Shown here one piece after another: positions 18,298 through 26,678 of a stretch of 53,351 bases of DNA (its first letter is position 1; the number at the start of each line of letters is the position of its first letter). The stretch covers positions 1-53,351 of the forward strand of contig NZ_SLVM01000022.1 in NCBI RefSeq assembly GCF_004339675.1, in the 5' to 3' direction. The notes below the pieces were generated by a model. It was not told the origin of the DNA. It did no database searches and saw only the letters and a list, made by a program, of their open reading frames with translations. The DNA comes from Rhodovulum steppense (GTDB lineage Bacteria; Pseudomonadota; Alphaproteobacteria; Rhodobacterales; Rhodobacteraceae). The position numbers and the translations under genes were made by a program.

Positions 18298-19683
<1,386 letters not shown>

Positions 19684-19706
19684 CCGCCTTGCCCTAGGCT
19701 TGGCCG

Positions 19707-21026
19707 ATGGCTGACCTGTTCGACCGCATAGACCCCGCCCCGCCGCACAAGCCAGGCCCCCGCCCGCTGGCCGACCGGCTGCGCCCGAAACGGCTGGCCG
19801 AGGTGATCGGGCAGGAACATGTCCTCGGCCCCGACGGCCCGCTGGGCGTGATGCTGGCCTCGGGCACGCTGTCCTCGCTGATCCTCTGGGGGCCGCCGGG
19901 CGTGGGCAAGACCACCATCGCGCGGCTGCTGGCCGACGAGACCGACCTTTCCTTCGTCCAGATCAGCGCGATCTTCACCGGGGTCGCGGATCTGAAGAAG
20001 GTGTTCGAGGCGGCGAAACTGCGCCACGCGAACGGCCAGGGGACGCTGCTGTTCGTGGACGAGATCCACCGCTTCAACAAGGCCCAGCAGGACGGGTTCC
20101 TGCCGCATATGGAGGATGGCACGATCCTGCTGGTGGGCGCGACCACGGAAAACCCCAGCTTCGAACTGAACGCGGCACTCCTGAGCCGGGCGCAGGTGCT
20201 GGTGCTGGAAAGGCTGGATCTGGCGCATCTCGAACTGCTGGCGCAACGCGCCGAACAGGACCTCGGCCACGCGCTGCCGCTGACCGGCCCCGCGCGCGAG
20301 CAATTGCTGGAAATGGCCGATGGCGATGGCCGCGCGCTTCTGAACCTGATCGAGCAGATCGCGGCCTGGACGGTCGAGGGCGCGCTGTCGCCCGAGGCGC
20401 TGGCCCGGCGGCTGCAGAAACGCGCCGCGCAATACGACAAGTCGGGCGACGCGCATTACAACCTGATCTCGGCGCTGCACAAATCCGTGCGCGGGTCCGA
20501 TCCCGACGCCGCGCTTTACTGGCTTGCGCGGATGTTGGAGGGCGGCGAGGACCCGCGCTTTCTGGCCCGCCGCATCACCCGCATGGCAATCGAGGATATC
20601 GGCCTCGCCGACCCGCAGGCGCAGACGCTGTGCCTGGATGCGTGGTCCGTCTATGAACGGCTGGGCAGCCCCGAGGGCGAACTGGCGCTGGCGCAGGCGG
20701 TGATCTATCTGGCGCTCGCGCCGAAATCGAACGCGGGCTACGCCGCCTACAGGAACGCGCGGGCGGCGGCGAAACGCACCGGGTCCGAACCGCCGCCGAA
20801 ACATATCCTGAACGCACCGACGAAGCTGATGAAGGACCAGGGTTATGGAACGGGCTACGAATACGACCATGACGCGCGGGACGCCTTTTCGGGGCAGGAC
20901 TATTTCCCCGAGGCGATGACCCGCGGCGTCTATTACAGCCCCGTGGAGCGGGGTTTCGAGCGCGAGCTGAAGCGCCGCCTCGACCATTTCACGAGGCTGC
21001 GTGCCCAGCGGCGGGGCGAGGGCTAG
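19707..21026 (+). CDS. rarA: Replication-associated recombination protein RarA (MgsA)
   Basis: 439 aa AAA+ ATPase. Walker A GPPGVGKT (62-69), Walker B FVDEIH (116-121), sensor 1 GATTENPSFELN, and the C-terminal tetramerisation region with AIEDIGLADPQA and APKSNAGYAAYRNA. RarA acts at stalled replication forks. Its stop is 17 nt before the left end of the Mu-like element, so the gene is intact but its downstream neighbour crcB has been pushed 2.5 kb away. Confidence 0.95.
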   Translation: MADLFDRIDPAPPHKPGPRPLADRLRPKRLAEVIGQEHVLGPDGPLGVMLASGTLSSLILWGPPGVGKTTIARLLADETDLSFVQISAIFTGVADLKKVFEAAKLRHANGQGTLLFVDEIHRFNKAQQDGFLPHMEDGTILLVGATTENPSFELNAALLSRAQVLVLERLDLAHLELLAQRAEQDLGHALPLTGPAREQLLEMADGDGRALLNLIEQIAAWTVEGALSPEALARRLQKRAAQYDKSGDAHYNLISALHKSVRGSDPDAALYWLARMLEGGEDPRFLARRITRMAIEDIGLADPQAQTLCLDAWSVYERLGSPEGELALAQAVIYLALAPKSNAGYAAYRNARAAAKRTGSEPPPKHILNAPTKLMKDQGYGTGYEYDHDARDAFSGQDYFPEAMTRGVYYSPVERGFERELKRRLDHFTRLRAQRRGEG

Positions 21027-21037
21027 CGCCGCGAGGG

Positions 21038-21042
21038 GTTTC
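21038..21042. repeat. Left 5-bp target-site duplication of the Mu-like element
   Basis: GTTTC immediately before the terminal TG at 21043. It is repeated exactly at 23520-23524 after the terminal CA. Five-base duplications are the hallmark of Mu-type transposition. Confidence 0.85.
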
Positions 21043-21049
21043 TGTGTAG

Positions 21050-21091
21050 TTACAGGTGGTTCTGACAGGGCATTACAGGGGTTTTGATACC
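21050..21091 (+). repeat. Left-end transposase-site array (two copies)
   Basis: TTACAGGTGGTTCTGACAG at 21050-21068 and TTACAGGGGTTTTGATACC at 21073-21091, 23 bp apart start to start. They match the right-end sites read on the opposite strand, as expected for MuA-type end binding. Confidence 0.8.
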
Positions 21092-21151
21092 GGAAGAGCC
21101 TCGAAGTCCGCGGGCTATCCCGGATCGCCCGGCACCGTCCGGGACGGCAGA

Positions 21152-21523
21152 TCAGCGGCGGTTGTTCTGCCACCAGGAGTGGATGGCGCTCTTGCCGACA
21201 CGGCGCTCGGGCGGGAATGCCTTGGCGACTTCCTCGGCCAGGTCAATGAAGGTCATCCGGTCGATGCGCGCGCGGATGAAGGCGCGCAACTCGGGGTCGG
21301 TGTCGATCTTGGGCGGCCGGCCGGGGCGGTGGGCGCGGCGGTGGGCGCTCGGTTCGGGCAGGTCTTCGGGGGGCGTTTGAAGGGGCGTTGGAACACCCTC
21401 TTCAAGCTCGGCGCGAAGGGTGCCCTGGAGGCGGTCGAGCTCGGCCGAGGCGTTGTCGAGCAGCCTGCGGACCTCGCGCAGGGCGGCGCGCAAGGCCACG
21501 ATCTGCGACAGGGCGCGGCTCAT
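21152..21523 (-). CDS. Small Mu-like phage protein, DNA-binding type, function unknown
   Basis: 123 aa from the ATG at 21523, which overlaps the stop of the upstream gene (ATGA). Residues 1-45 form a probable coiled coil (VALRAALREVRRLLDNASAE), then a Pro-rich linker, then GRPPKIDTDPELRAFIRARI and a helix-turn-helix-like end (MTFIDLAEEVAKAF...VGKSAIHSWWQ). I believe this pair of small genes recurs in transposable phages of Rhodobacterales but cannot name it. No frameshift is seen. Terminator-like inverted repeat TCCCGGA / TCCGGGA lies after the stop near the element's left end. Confidence 0.65.
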   Translation of the reverse strand: MSRALSQIVALRAALREVRRLLDNASAELDRLQGTLRAELEEGVPTPLQTPPEDLPEPSAHRRAHRPGRPPKIDTDPELRAFIRARIDRMTFIDLAEEVAKAFPPERRVGKSAIHSWWQNNRR

Positions 21524-21891
21524 GCGTCCCCCCATCGGGCGGGCGACGGCCGGTAGGGATCCTTGCCCAGCCAGCCGCGGACGGTCGTGTCGCTCGCGTG
21601 AAGGGTGCGGGCAATGTCGGCGACCGAGCGCCCCTCATGCGCGAGACAGGCCGCGACCCACGGCTTGGCGAGCGGGATGCGCGGGTTCTGGGTCTGCCGC
21701 AGCGTCTCTGACAGCTCGGCGGCCAGGTCCACGCCCACGAGTTGGACGACACGCGAGCGCTCGGTCGGGTTGCGGCCGATATAGAGCTCGGCCCCGCCGA
21801 AGGTCAGGAGGAACTGCATGGCGAGTTTGGAACCCAGCACGCGGACATAGGGTTCGATGTGCGCCGGGGGCTTGGGATAGCTGTCTCTCAC
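21520..21891 (-). CDS. Mor-like phage regulator
   Basis: 123 aa from a GTG at 21891 (GTGAGAGAC). The core FLLTFGGAELYIGRN followed by a spacer and a helix-turn-helix (VAACLAHEGRSVADIARTLH, then SDTTVRGWLG) has the layout of the Mor/C transcription activators of Mu: a Gly-Gly-x-x-x-Tyr-Ile strand and then an HTH. Mor switches on middle transcription in Mu. The match is by layout, not by full alignment. Coupled by ATGA to the next leftward gene. Confidence 0.6.
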   Translation of the reverse strand: MRDSYPKPPAHIEPYVRVLGSKLAMQFLLTFGGAELYIGRNPTERSRVVQLVGVDLAAELSETLRQTQNPRIPLAKPWVAACLAHEGRSVADIARTLHASDTTVRGWLGKDPYRPSPARWGDA

Positions 21892-21921
21892 GTGCTCACT
21901 CCGTCGCGCGGCGGGGTGGAT

Positions 21922-21955
21922 GGGGACGGCTGCGAGGGGGAAAGCAGCCGTCCCC
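21922..21955 (-). terminator. Long hairpin between protease fragment and Mor-like gene
   Basis: Perfect 12-bp stem GGGGACGGCTGC / GCAGCCGTCCCC with a 10-nt loop. No T-tract on either side. It fills most of the gap after the I-gene fragment and may be the terminator that once separated two phage transcription units. Confidence 0.55.
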
Positions 21956-22017
21956 CGTGCCGTCGGCCCTGGTGACCGAACCGGCGGCGATGCGCGGGGC
22001 CAGGCCCCCGCGCAATC

Positions 22018-22623
22018 TCAGTCCTTCAGCGCATCCTCGGCCAGGCCGAGCTGGCGCGCCACCGAGGCGGCTTCGGGCGACGTGGGACGCCCACCGCCAG
22101 CGCAGCCGGGATTGTCGGCGAGGTGGCTTTCGCGCGTGAGGTGCGCGAAGGCGGGAACGGCGGTGGCGATGAAGCGGTCGAACGCGGCCTCGTCCGTCGC
22201 GCAGAGGTCGAACGCCCATGCCTTCATCGGCGTGGTCAGATAGCCCTTGCGGAAGGCGTCTTCGACCTTGCGGGCGGCGCGCTCCTGGTGCCTCTGGCCG
22301 CGTTCCTGCAAGGCCGCTTCCATCGCCTCGATGGGCACGAACCTGCGCGGGTCGGGCTTGGCACCGTCGCGCACCGGGGACGAGAGCGCCGCGACGATCT
22401 CGGCCTCGCTGGCAGTCGCGGCGAGGTTCAGGAGCCGGGCGACCCGGGCGGAGAATTCCTGTTCTTCGGCCATCGGGTCCTCCATCGAAGCGGCCAGGGG
22501 GGTGAGACGCAGGGCGGGCGTGTGCACCAGGCCCGCGCTGGACAGGTAGACCACGCGGTGATCGTCCTCGCGCACCATCAGCATGGGGCTGAGACACGAA
22601 GCCCGCTCGCACCTGAGCGACAC
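22018..22623 (-). pseudogene. C-terminal fragment of Mu-like protease/scaffold protein (gene I)
   Basis: Open frame of 201 codons. Early residues carry VVYLSSAGLVHTPALRLTPL, then a helical scaffold-like part: FSARVARLLNLAATASEAEI, DPRRFVPIEAMEAALQERG, KGYLTTPMKAWAFDL. This matches the C-terminal half of Mu prophage I proteins, which are about 350-400 aa; the protease half is missing. Upstream, a different frame gives the start of another small gene (MTIVTEKVDRR, ATG at 22660), so a deletion appears to have joined an early gene to the middle of gene I out of frame near 22625-22640. Confidence 0.7.
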
Positions 22624-22680
22624 GCTGGCGCCTGTCCACCTTTTCGGTTACGATGGTCATGGTATTCGAACTCTTCAATC

Positions 22681-22711
22681 CCATGATGATAGTATCATGC
22701 TATGATCATGG
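22681..22711. promoter_or_regulatory. Candidate phage operator, 31-bp near-palindrome
   Basis: 26 of 31 positions are symmetric. It contains the perfect palindrome ATGATAGTATCAT and overlapping ATCAT/ATGAT half-sites, and is much more AT-rich than its surroundings. It lies 21 bp before the repressor start and overlaps the beginning of the leftward unit, the right place for a repressor controlling both directions. Confidence 0.75.
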
Positions 22712-22732
22712 CGTGTCAAGCGTGGTGGTGCG

Positions 22733-23308
22733 ATGGACCAGGACCTTTCCGCTCGGCTCAGAGACCTGAAGGAGGCGCACGGCTGGACCGCGAAGGAAAT
22801 GGGTGAGATGATCGGCATCCCAAAACGCACGATGGAAAGCTACATGCGCCCGAGGGATGCGGCGTATCCCGGTGTGGACGCGCTCCGAAAGCTTGCCACC
22901 GGGCTGGGTGTTTCCTTGGACTGGCTCGTTTTTGGGGCCGAGTGCGCTGGGAGGCGGTCGGCAAGCCTCGCCAAGCTCGTGACCCTCTCCGCCGCGCGTG
23001 AAGTTCTGCCCGACTTGTTCCAGGCCATTGACCGTGTGGACGACGAGCCTCTCGAAGAGCAGTTTGTGGGTGGAAGAACGGCCGGCGAATGGGCCGAGGC
23101 GTTGGCAACCATCGCAGCGGAGCGCGCGTTCAATGTCGCTTCGCTCGGAGCCACCAGCGAGGCTCTGGAGCACTTCGAGCGGCGCTTCGAGTTGAAGGCG
23201 GCCCTGGAAAGGCTCCAGACCTTTGAGGCGTTGAAGGCGAAGAAGCTTGAGCTCGAAGCGCAAATTGCCGAGCTCCGCGCGGACATGGGCAGCGACTCCC
23301 CCGATTGA
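22733..23308 (+). CDS. Phage c-type repressor, XRE-family HTH
   Basis: 191 aa, apparently intact. Residues about 5-65 are a Cro/C1-type HTH (LRDLKEAHGWTAKEMGEMIG, IPKRTMESYM, LRKLATGLGVSLDWLVFG). The rest is helical, ending in a coiled coil (ERLQTFEALKAKKLELEAQI) likely used for dimerisation. No catalytic Ser-Lys pair of LexA/CI type is evident. The upstream near-palindrome is its probable operator. The ATG at 22733 has a poor RBS. If expressed it could repress related incoming phages. Confidence 0.8.
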   Translation: MDQDLSARLRDLKEAHGWTAKEMGEMIGIPKRTMESYMRPRDAAYPGVDALRKLATGLGVSLDWLVFGAECAGRRSASLAKLVTLSAAREVLPDLFQAIDRVDDEPLEEQFVGGRTAGEWAEALATIAAERAFNVASLGATSEALEHFERRFELKAALERLQTFEALKAKKLELEAQIAELRADMGSDSPD

Positions 23309-23426
23309 TCCCGTGCGGTGTGCGGTTTTCAGCGCACACCTTTTAGGAGCCGATCATTGATTTTATTGGATTTTGCCTAACCGCCCCCCCTAGGTCCGCG
23401 CCGTTCTGGTGCTGAAAAGCCCCGAA

Positions 23427-23512
23427 ACTGTCAAAACCCCTGCAACTGGCCGCCCGCTAACCCCTTGATTTTCAATGGCGCTAAAATCCCAGGGTGTCAA
23501 AACCTCCTGTCG
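23427..23512 (-). repeat. Right-end transposase-site array (two copies)
   Basis: On the minus strand CGACAGGAGGTTTTGACACC (23512-23493) and GTTGCAGGGGTTTTGACAGT (23446-23427), 66 bp apart. They share the core CAGGnGGTTTTGACA with the left-end sites and face inward. Confidence 0.8.
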
Positions 23513-23519
23513 CCGCTCA

Positions 23520-23524
23520 GTTTC
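23520..23524. repeat. Right 5-bp target-site duplication
   Basis: GTTTC directly after the terminal CA at 23518-23519, identical to 21038-21042. Confidence 0.85.
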
Positions 23525-23605
23525 GCCCCGGCTGTCGCCGGGGCGACCCGGCGGGGGGCGCTGCCCCCCCCCGGACCCCCCCGGGATATTTGAGGGCAGA
23601 AGAAG
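23524..23605. repeat. Intergenic hairpin repeat, copy A (split by the Mu-like element)
   Basis: Begins with a 9-bp hairpin CGCCCCGGC / GCCGGGGCG (TGTC loop), then ACCCGGCGGGGGGCGCTG, a C-run, and a degenerate tail TATTTGAGGGCAGAAGAAG. The first bases of this copy (GAGGGGTTTC) now lie at 21033-21042, left of the Mu-like element. Compare copy B at 31211-31291. Confidence 0.75.
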
Positions 23606-23656
23606 CCAGGGCCGGGGGCGGTTGACAACGCGCGCCAAGACGCAGAAGGGAAGCCC

Positions 23657-24040
23657 ATGACAAGCATCGGAACGATCCTTCAGGTGGCGCTGGGCGGCGC
23701 GATCGGGGCGGTGGGGCGCTACCTCACCGGGCTGGCGACGATCCGGCTGATGGGGCCGGGCTATCCCTGGGGCACGCTGACGGTGAATGTGCTGGGCTCG
23801 TTCCTGATGGGCGTGCTGGTGGTGGTGCTGGCGCGGAAGTTCGGCAATGCCTATGCGCCCTTCCTGATGACCGGGATCCTCGGCGGGTACACCACCTTCT
23901 CGGCCTTCTCGCTGGATGCGCTGACGCTTTACGAGCGCGGGCAGGTCCATATGGCGGCGGGCTATGTCTTTGCCTCGGTCGCGCTGTCGCTGCTGGCGAT
24001 TGCGGCGGGGCTGTGGGTGGCGCGGGGGCTGATGGCATGA
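23657..24040 (+). CDS. crcB: Fluoride channel CrcB/Fluc
   Basis: 127 aa, four membrane spans. Signatures GGAIGAVGRY (13-22), GTLTVNVLGSFLMG (39-52, with the conserved Asn44) and GGYTTFSAF (76-84). It forms a dual-topology dimer that exports fluoride across the inner membrane. No fluoride riboswitch was recognised upstream. It overlaps the next gene by ATGA, starting a four-gene overlapping operon. Confidence 0.96.
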   Translation: MTSIGTILQVALGGAIGAVGRYLTGLATIRLMGPGYPWGTLTVNVLGSFLMGVLVVVLARKFGNAYAPFLMTGILGGYTTFSAFSLDALTLYERGQVHMAAGYVFASVALSLLAIAAGLWVARGLMA

Positions 24041-25074
24041 CGGGCGTGCAGACCCTGACGGTGGCGCCGGGCGAGGGCGAGCAGCGGCTGGACCGCTGGT
24101 TTCGTCGGCATTTCCCGCATGTTCCCCAGACCCGCATCGAGAAGATGTGCCGCAAGGGCGAGATCCGGGTGGATGGCGGCCGGGTGAAACCCGCCACGAG
24201 GCTGGAAGAGGGCCAGCAGGTGCGCATTCCGCCGCTGCCCGCGCCGGGCGAGGCGCCGCCGCGCGCCGCGGTCGGCGAGGCCGATGCGGCGATGATCCGG
24301 GCCTGCGTGCTTTATCGCGACGACCACATCATCGCGCTGAACAAGCCGCCGGGGCTGGCGAGTCAGGGCGGCAGCGGCCAGACCCGCCATGTCGACGGGC
24401 TGGCCGAGGCGCTGCGCTTCGGGCTGGAGGACAAGCCCCGTCTGGTGCACCGGCTGGACCGCGACACCTCGGGCGTGCTGCTGCTGGCGCGCACCCGCGC
24501 GGTGGCGCATGCGCTGACCGCGGCCTTTCGTGCCCGCGAGACGCGCAAGATCTACTGGGCCGCCGTCGCGGGCGTGCCCAGCCCCGCGATGGGCACGATC
24601 CGCTTCGGGCTGGTCAAGGCGCCGGGCCACGGCGCGGGGGGCGAGGGCGAGAAGATGCGCTGCATCCATCCCGACAAGGTCGACAAGACCCCCGATGCCA
24701 AGCGCGCGGTGACCGATTACGCGGTGCTGTCCTCGCTGGCCAAGCGCGTCAGCTGGTGCGCGCTGGTCCCGGTCACCGGGCGCACCCACCAGTTGCGCGC
24801 GCATATGGCCGAGATCGGCCATCCCGTGATCGGCGACGGCAAATATGGCGGCTCCGGCCAGGTCAACGAGGGCGAGGGCTGGGGCGCGCAGCTGGGCGGC
24901 GAGGTCAGCCGCAAGCTGCACCTGCATGCCCGCCACCTGCGCCTGACCCATCCGGTCACCGGCAAGGTGCTGACCATCACCGCGCCCCTGCCCGAGCACA
25001 TGAAGCGCACCTGGGACATGCTGGGCTGGGCCGAGAACGACGTGCCCGCCGACCCGTTCGAGGATCTCGCGTGA
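24037..25074 (+). CDS. rluC: RluA-family 23S rRNA pseudouridine synthase (RluC-like)
   Basis: 345 aa from the ATG overlapping the crcB stop. S4 RNA-binding domain (about 16-70, RLDRWFRRHFPHVPQTRIEK), then the catalytic domain with HRLDRDTSG (138-146; catalytic Asp141) and the GRTHQLRAHM motif. RluC modifies U955, U2504 and U2580 in E. coli 23S rRNA; exact targets here are inferred. Its TGA overlaps the next GTG. Confidence 0.92.
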   Translation: MTGVQTLTVAPGEGEQRLDRWFRRHFPHVPQTRIEKMCRKGEIRVDGGRVKPATRLEEGQQVRIPPLPAPGEAPPRAAVGEADAAMIRACVLYRDDHIIALNKPPGLASQGGSGQTRHVDGLAEALRFGLEDKPRLVHRLDRDTSGVLLLARTRAVAHALTAAFRARETRKIYWAAVAGVPSPAMGTIRFGLVKAPGHGAGGEGEKMRCIHPDKVDKTPDAKRAVTDYAVLSSLAKRVSWCALVPVTGRTHQLRAHMAEIGHPVIGDGKYGGSGQVNEGEGWGAQLGGEVSRKLHLHARHLRLTHPVTGKVLTITAPLPEHMKRTWDMLGWAENDVPADPFEDLA

Positions 25075-25736
25075 GCGGGCTGCGGTTGGTGATCTTCGAC
25101 GTGGACGGCACGCTGGTCGACAGCCAGGCGCATATCGCCGCCGCCATGACCGCCGCCTTCGCCGCCGAGGGGCTGGCCCCGCCGCCGCTGCCCGCGATGC
25201 TGTCGGTGGTCGGGCTCTCGCTGCCCGTGGCGCTGGCCCGTCTTGCCCCCGACCTGCCCGAGGAGGGCCGCGCGCGGATGGTGGAGCGGTATCGCGGCCA
25301 GTATTTCACCCGGCGCACCGAGACCGCCTCGCCGCTCTATCCCGGCGCGCGCGCCGCGATCGAGGCGCTGGCCGCGCAGGACGACACGCTTCTGGGCATC
25401 GCCACCGGCAAGTCGGGCCGCGGGCTCGACGCGATCCTGGCCGCGCATGGGCTGGCCCGCCATTTCGTGACCCGCCAGCATGCCGACCTGCACCCGTCCA
25501 AGCCGCATCCCGCCATGGTGCTGGCCGCGCTTGACGAAACCGGGGTGGCGCCGGAAAACGCGGTGATGATCGGCGACACGGAATTCGACATCGCGATGGG
25601 GCGCGCGGCTTGCGTGCGCACGCTGGGCGTTCGCTGGGGCTATCACCCGGCCGAGCGGCTGGCCGCCGCGGATGCGCTGATCGAGGATTTCGCCGCGCTG
25701 CCGGGCGCGCTCGACCGGCTCTGGGGGCGGGCATGA
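25071..25736 (+). CDS. HAD-superfamily phosphatase, phosphoglycolate-phosphatase type
   Basis: 221 aa from a GTG at 25071 overlapping the rluC stop. Motif I FDVDGTLVDS (D10 nucleophile, D12), motif II IATGKSG, motif III with K in PSKPHPAM and motif IV MIGDTEFD. A helical cap of about 65 residues follows motif I. Substrate is not determined; Gph or pyrophosphatase activities are options. Conserved beside RluC-type genes in Rhodobacterales. Confidence 0.88.
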   Translation: MSGLRLVIFDVDGTLVDSQAHIAAAMTAAFAAEGLAPPPLPAMLSVVGLSLPVALARLAPDLPEEGRARMVERYRGQYFTRRTETASPLYPGARAAIEALAAQDDTLLGIATGKSGRGLDAILAAHGLARHFVTRQHADLHPSKPHPAMVLAALDETGVAPENAVMIGDTEFDIAMGRAACVRTLGVRWGYHPAERLAAADALIEDFAALPGALDRLWGRA

Positions 25737-26452
25737 GTGCCTGGGCGCCGAAACGCTTCTGGGCAGAGGCCAGCGTGGACGAGACCGAGGCGGGCTTTGC
25801 CGTGCTGCTCGACGGCCGCCCGGTCCGCACCCCGGCCAAGGCCGCCTTCCTGCTGCCCACCCGCGCCATGGCCGAGGCCGCCGCCGCCGAATGGGACGCG
25901 CAGGAGCGCGAGCTGCGCCCGCTGACCATGCCCGTCACCCGCGCAGCGAATGCCGCCATCGACCGGGTCCGCCCCCAGCAGGCCGAGGTCGCTTGCCTGA
26001 TCGCAGCCTATGGCGAAAGCGACCTGATCTGCCACCGCGCCGACAGCCCCGCCGAACTGGTCGCCCGCCAGGCGGCGGCCTGGGACCCGCTGCTCGACTG
26101 GGCGCGCGACAGCCTCCGCGCTCCGCTGATCCCGACCGCGGGCCTTCTGCCCTGCGCCCAGCCCGCCGACAGCCTTGCCCGTCTGGCGGCCCGGGTGGCG
26201 GCACAGGATGCCTTTGCGCTGACCGCGCTGCATGACCTGGTGGCGCTGTCGGGCTCTCTGGTGATCGGGCTGGCCGCGCTCGACCGGGCGGTGGAGCCGA
26301 TCGAACGGCTCTGGGATCTCTCGCGCATCGACGAGACCTGGCAACAGGATCAATGGGGCATCGACGACGAGGCCGCCGAGGTCGCGGCCGCCCGGCGGCG
26401 CGACTTCCTTCAGGCCCGCCGCTTCCTCGATCTGGCCTCGCCGCCCGTCTGA
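25733..26452 (+). CDS. ATP12-family F1-ATPase assembly chaperone
   Basis: 239 aa from the ATG overlapping the HAD stop. Begins APKRFWAEASVDE...FAVLLDGRPVRTPAKA, typical of ATP12, then AEWDAQERELRPLTMPVTRA and TAYGE-like AAYGESDLICHRA. The family binds the F1 alpha subunit during assembly; it is shared by mitochondria and alphaproteobacteria. Last gene of the crcB operon. Confidence 0.93.
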   Translation: MSAWAPKRFWAEASVDETEAGFAVLLDGRPVRTPAKAAFLLPTRAMAEAAAAEWDAQERELRPLTMPVTRAANAAIDRVRPQQAEVACLIAAYGESDLICHRADSPAELVARQAAAWDPLLDWARDSLRAPLIPTAGLLPCAQPADSLARLAARVAAQDAFALTALHDLVALSGSLVIGLAALDRAVEPIERLWDLSRIDETWQQDQWGIDDEAAEVAAARRRDFLQARRFLDLASPPV

Positions 26453-26678
26453 CGCCCGGTCCGCAGGCCGGTCTGCCCAATTTATATGCAGCTGGCTTCT
26501 GCGTCGATTGGCGAACCCTGCTCGCCGCGACTGGGGCAGAGCAGCCTTGACCTGTCGGCGGGAATTTGCCCAAACTTGCGGCGCCCAGGGGGGAGCGGTT
26601 TTTCGTCAGCCCCCTGCCAGCCCCACGGGGGTCAAGACAAGCCGCCCCAGAGGCGGAGAATTCAGGAAGAGGTAAACA

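Larger units (their letters stand above)
21043..23519. mobile_element. Internally deleted Mu-like transposable prophage with both ends intact
   Basis: 2477 bp. Left end TGTGTAGTTACAGG and right end (minus strand) TGAGCGGCGACAGG both begin with TG and reach ACAGG at the same offset. Each end holds two related repeats in inverted orientation, and the element is bounded by a 5-bp GTTTC duplication. Inside are two small leftward genes, a leftward fragment of the Mu I protease/scaffold gene, an operator, and a rightward repressor gene. Transposase A, target-selection B and all head and tail genes are missing. The repressor end (right) corresponds to the Mu left end. Mobilisation would need transposase supplied in trans. 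Confidence 0.88.

Noticed and set aside
23606-23656. Possible fluoride riboswitch before crcB
   Set aside because: Only about 50 nt remain between the repeat and the ATG, and no riboswitch pseudoknot pattern is evident.
26453-26678. Possible promoter TTGACC near 26560 before aapJ
   Set aside because: The -35-like hexamer has no acceptable -10 at 16-18 bp, so no promoter is called.
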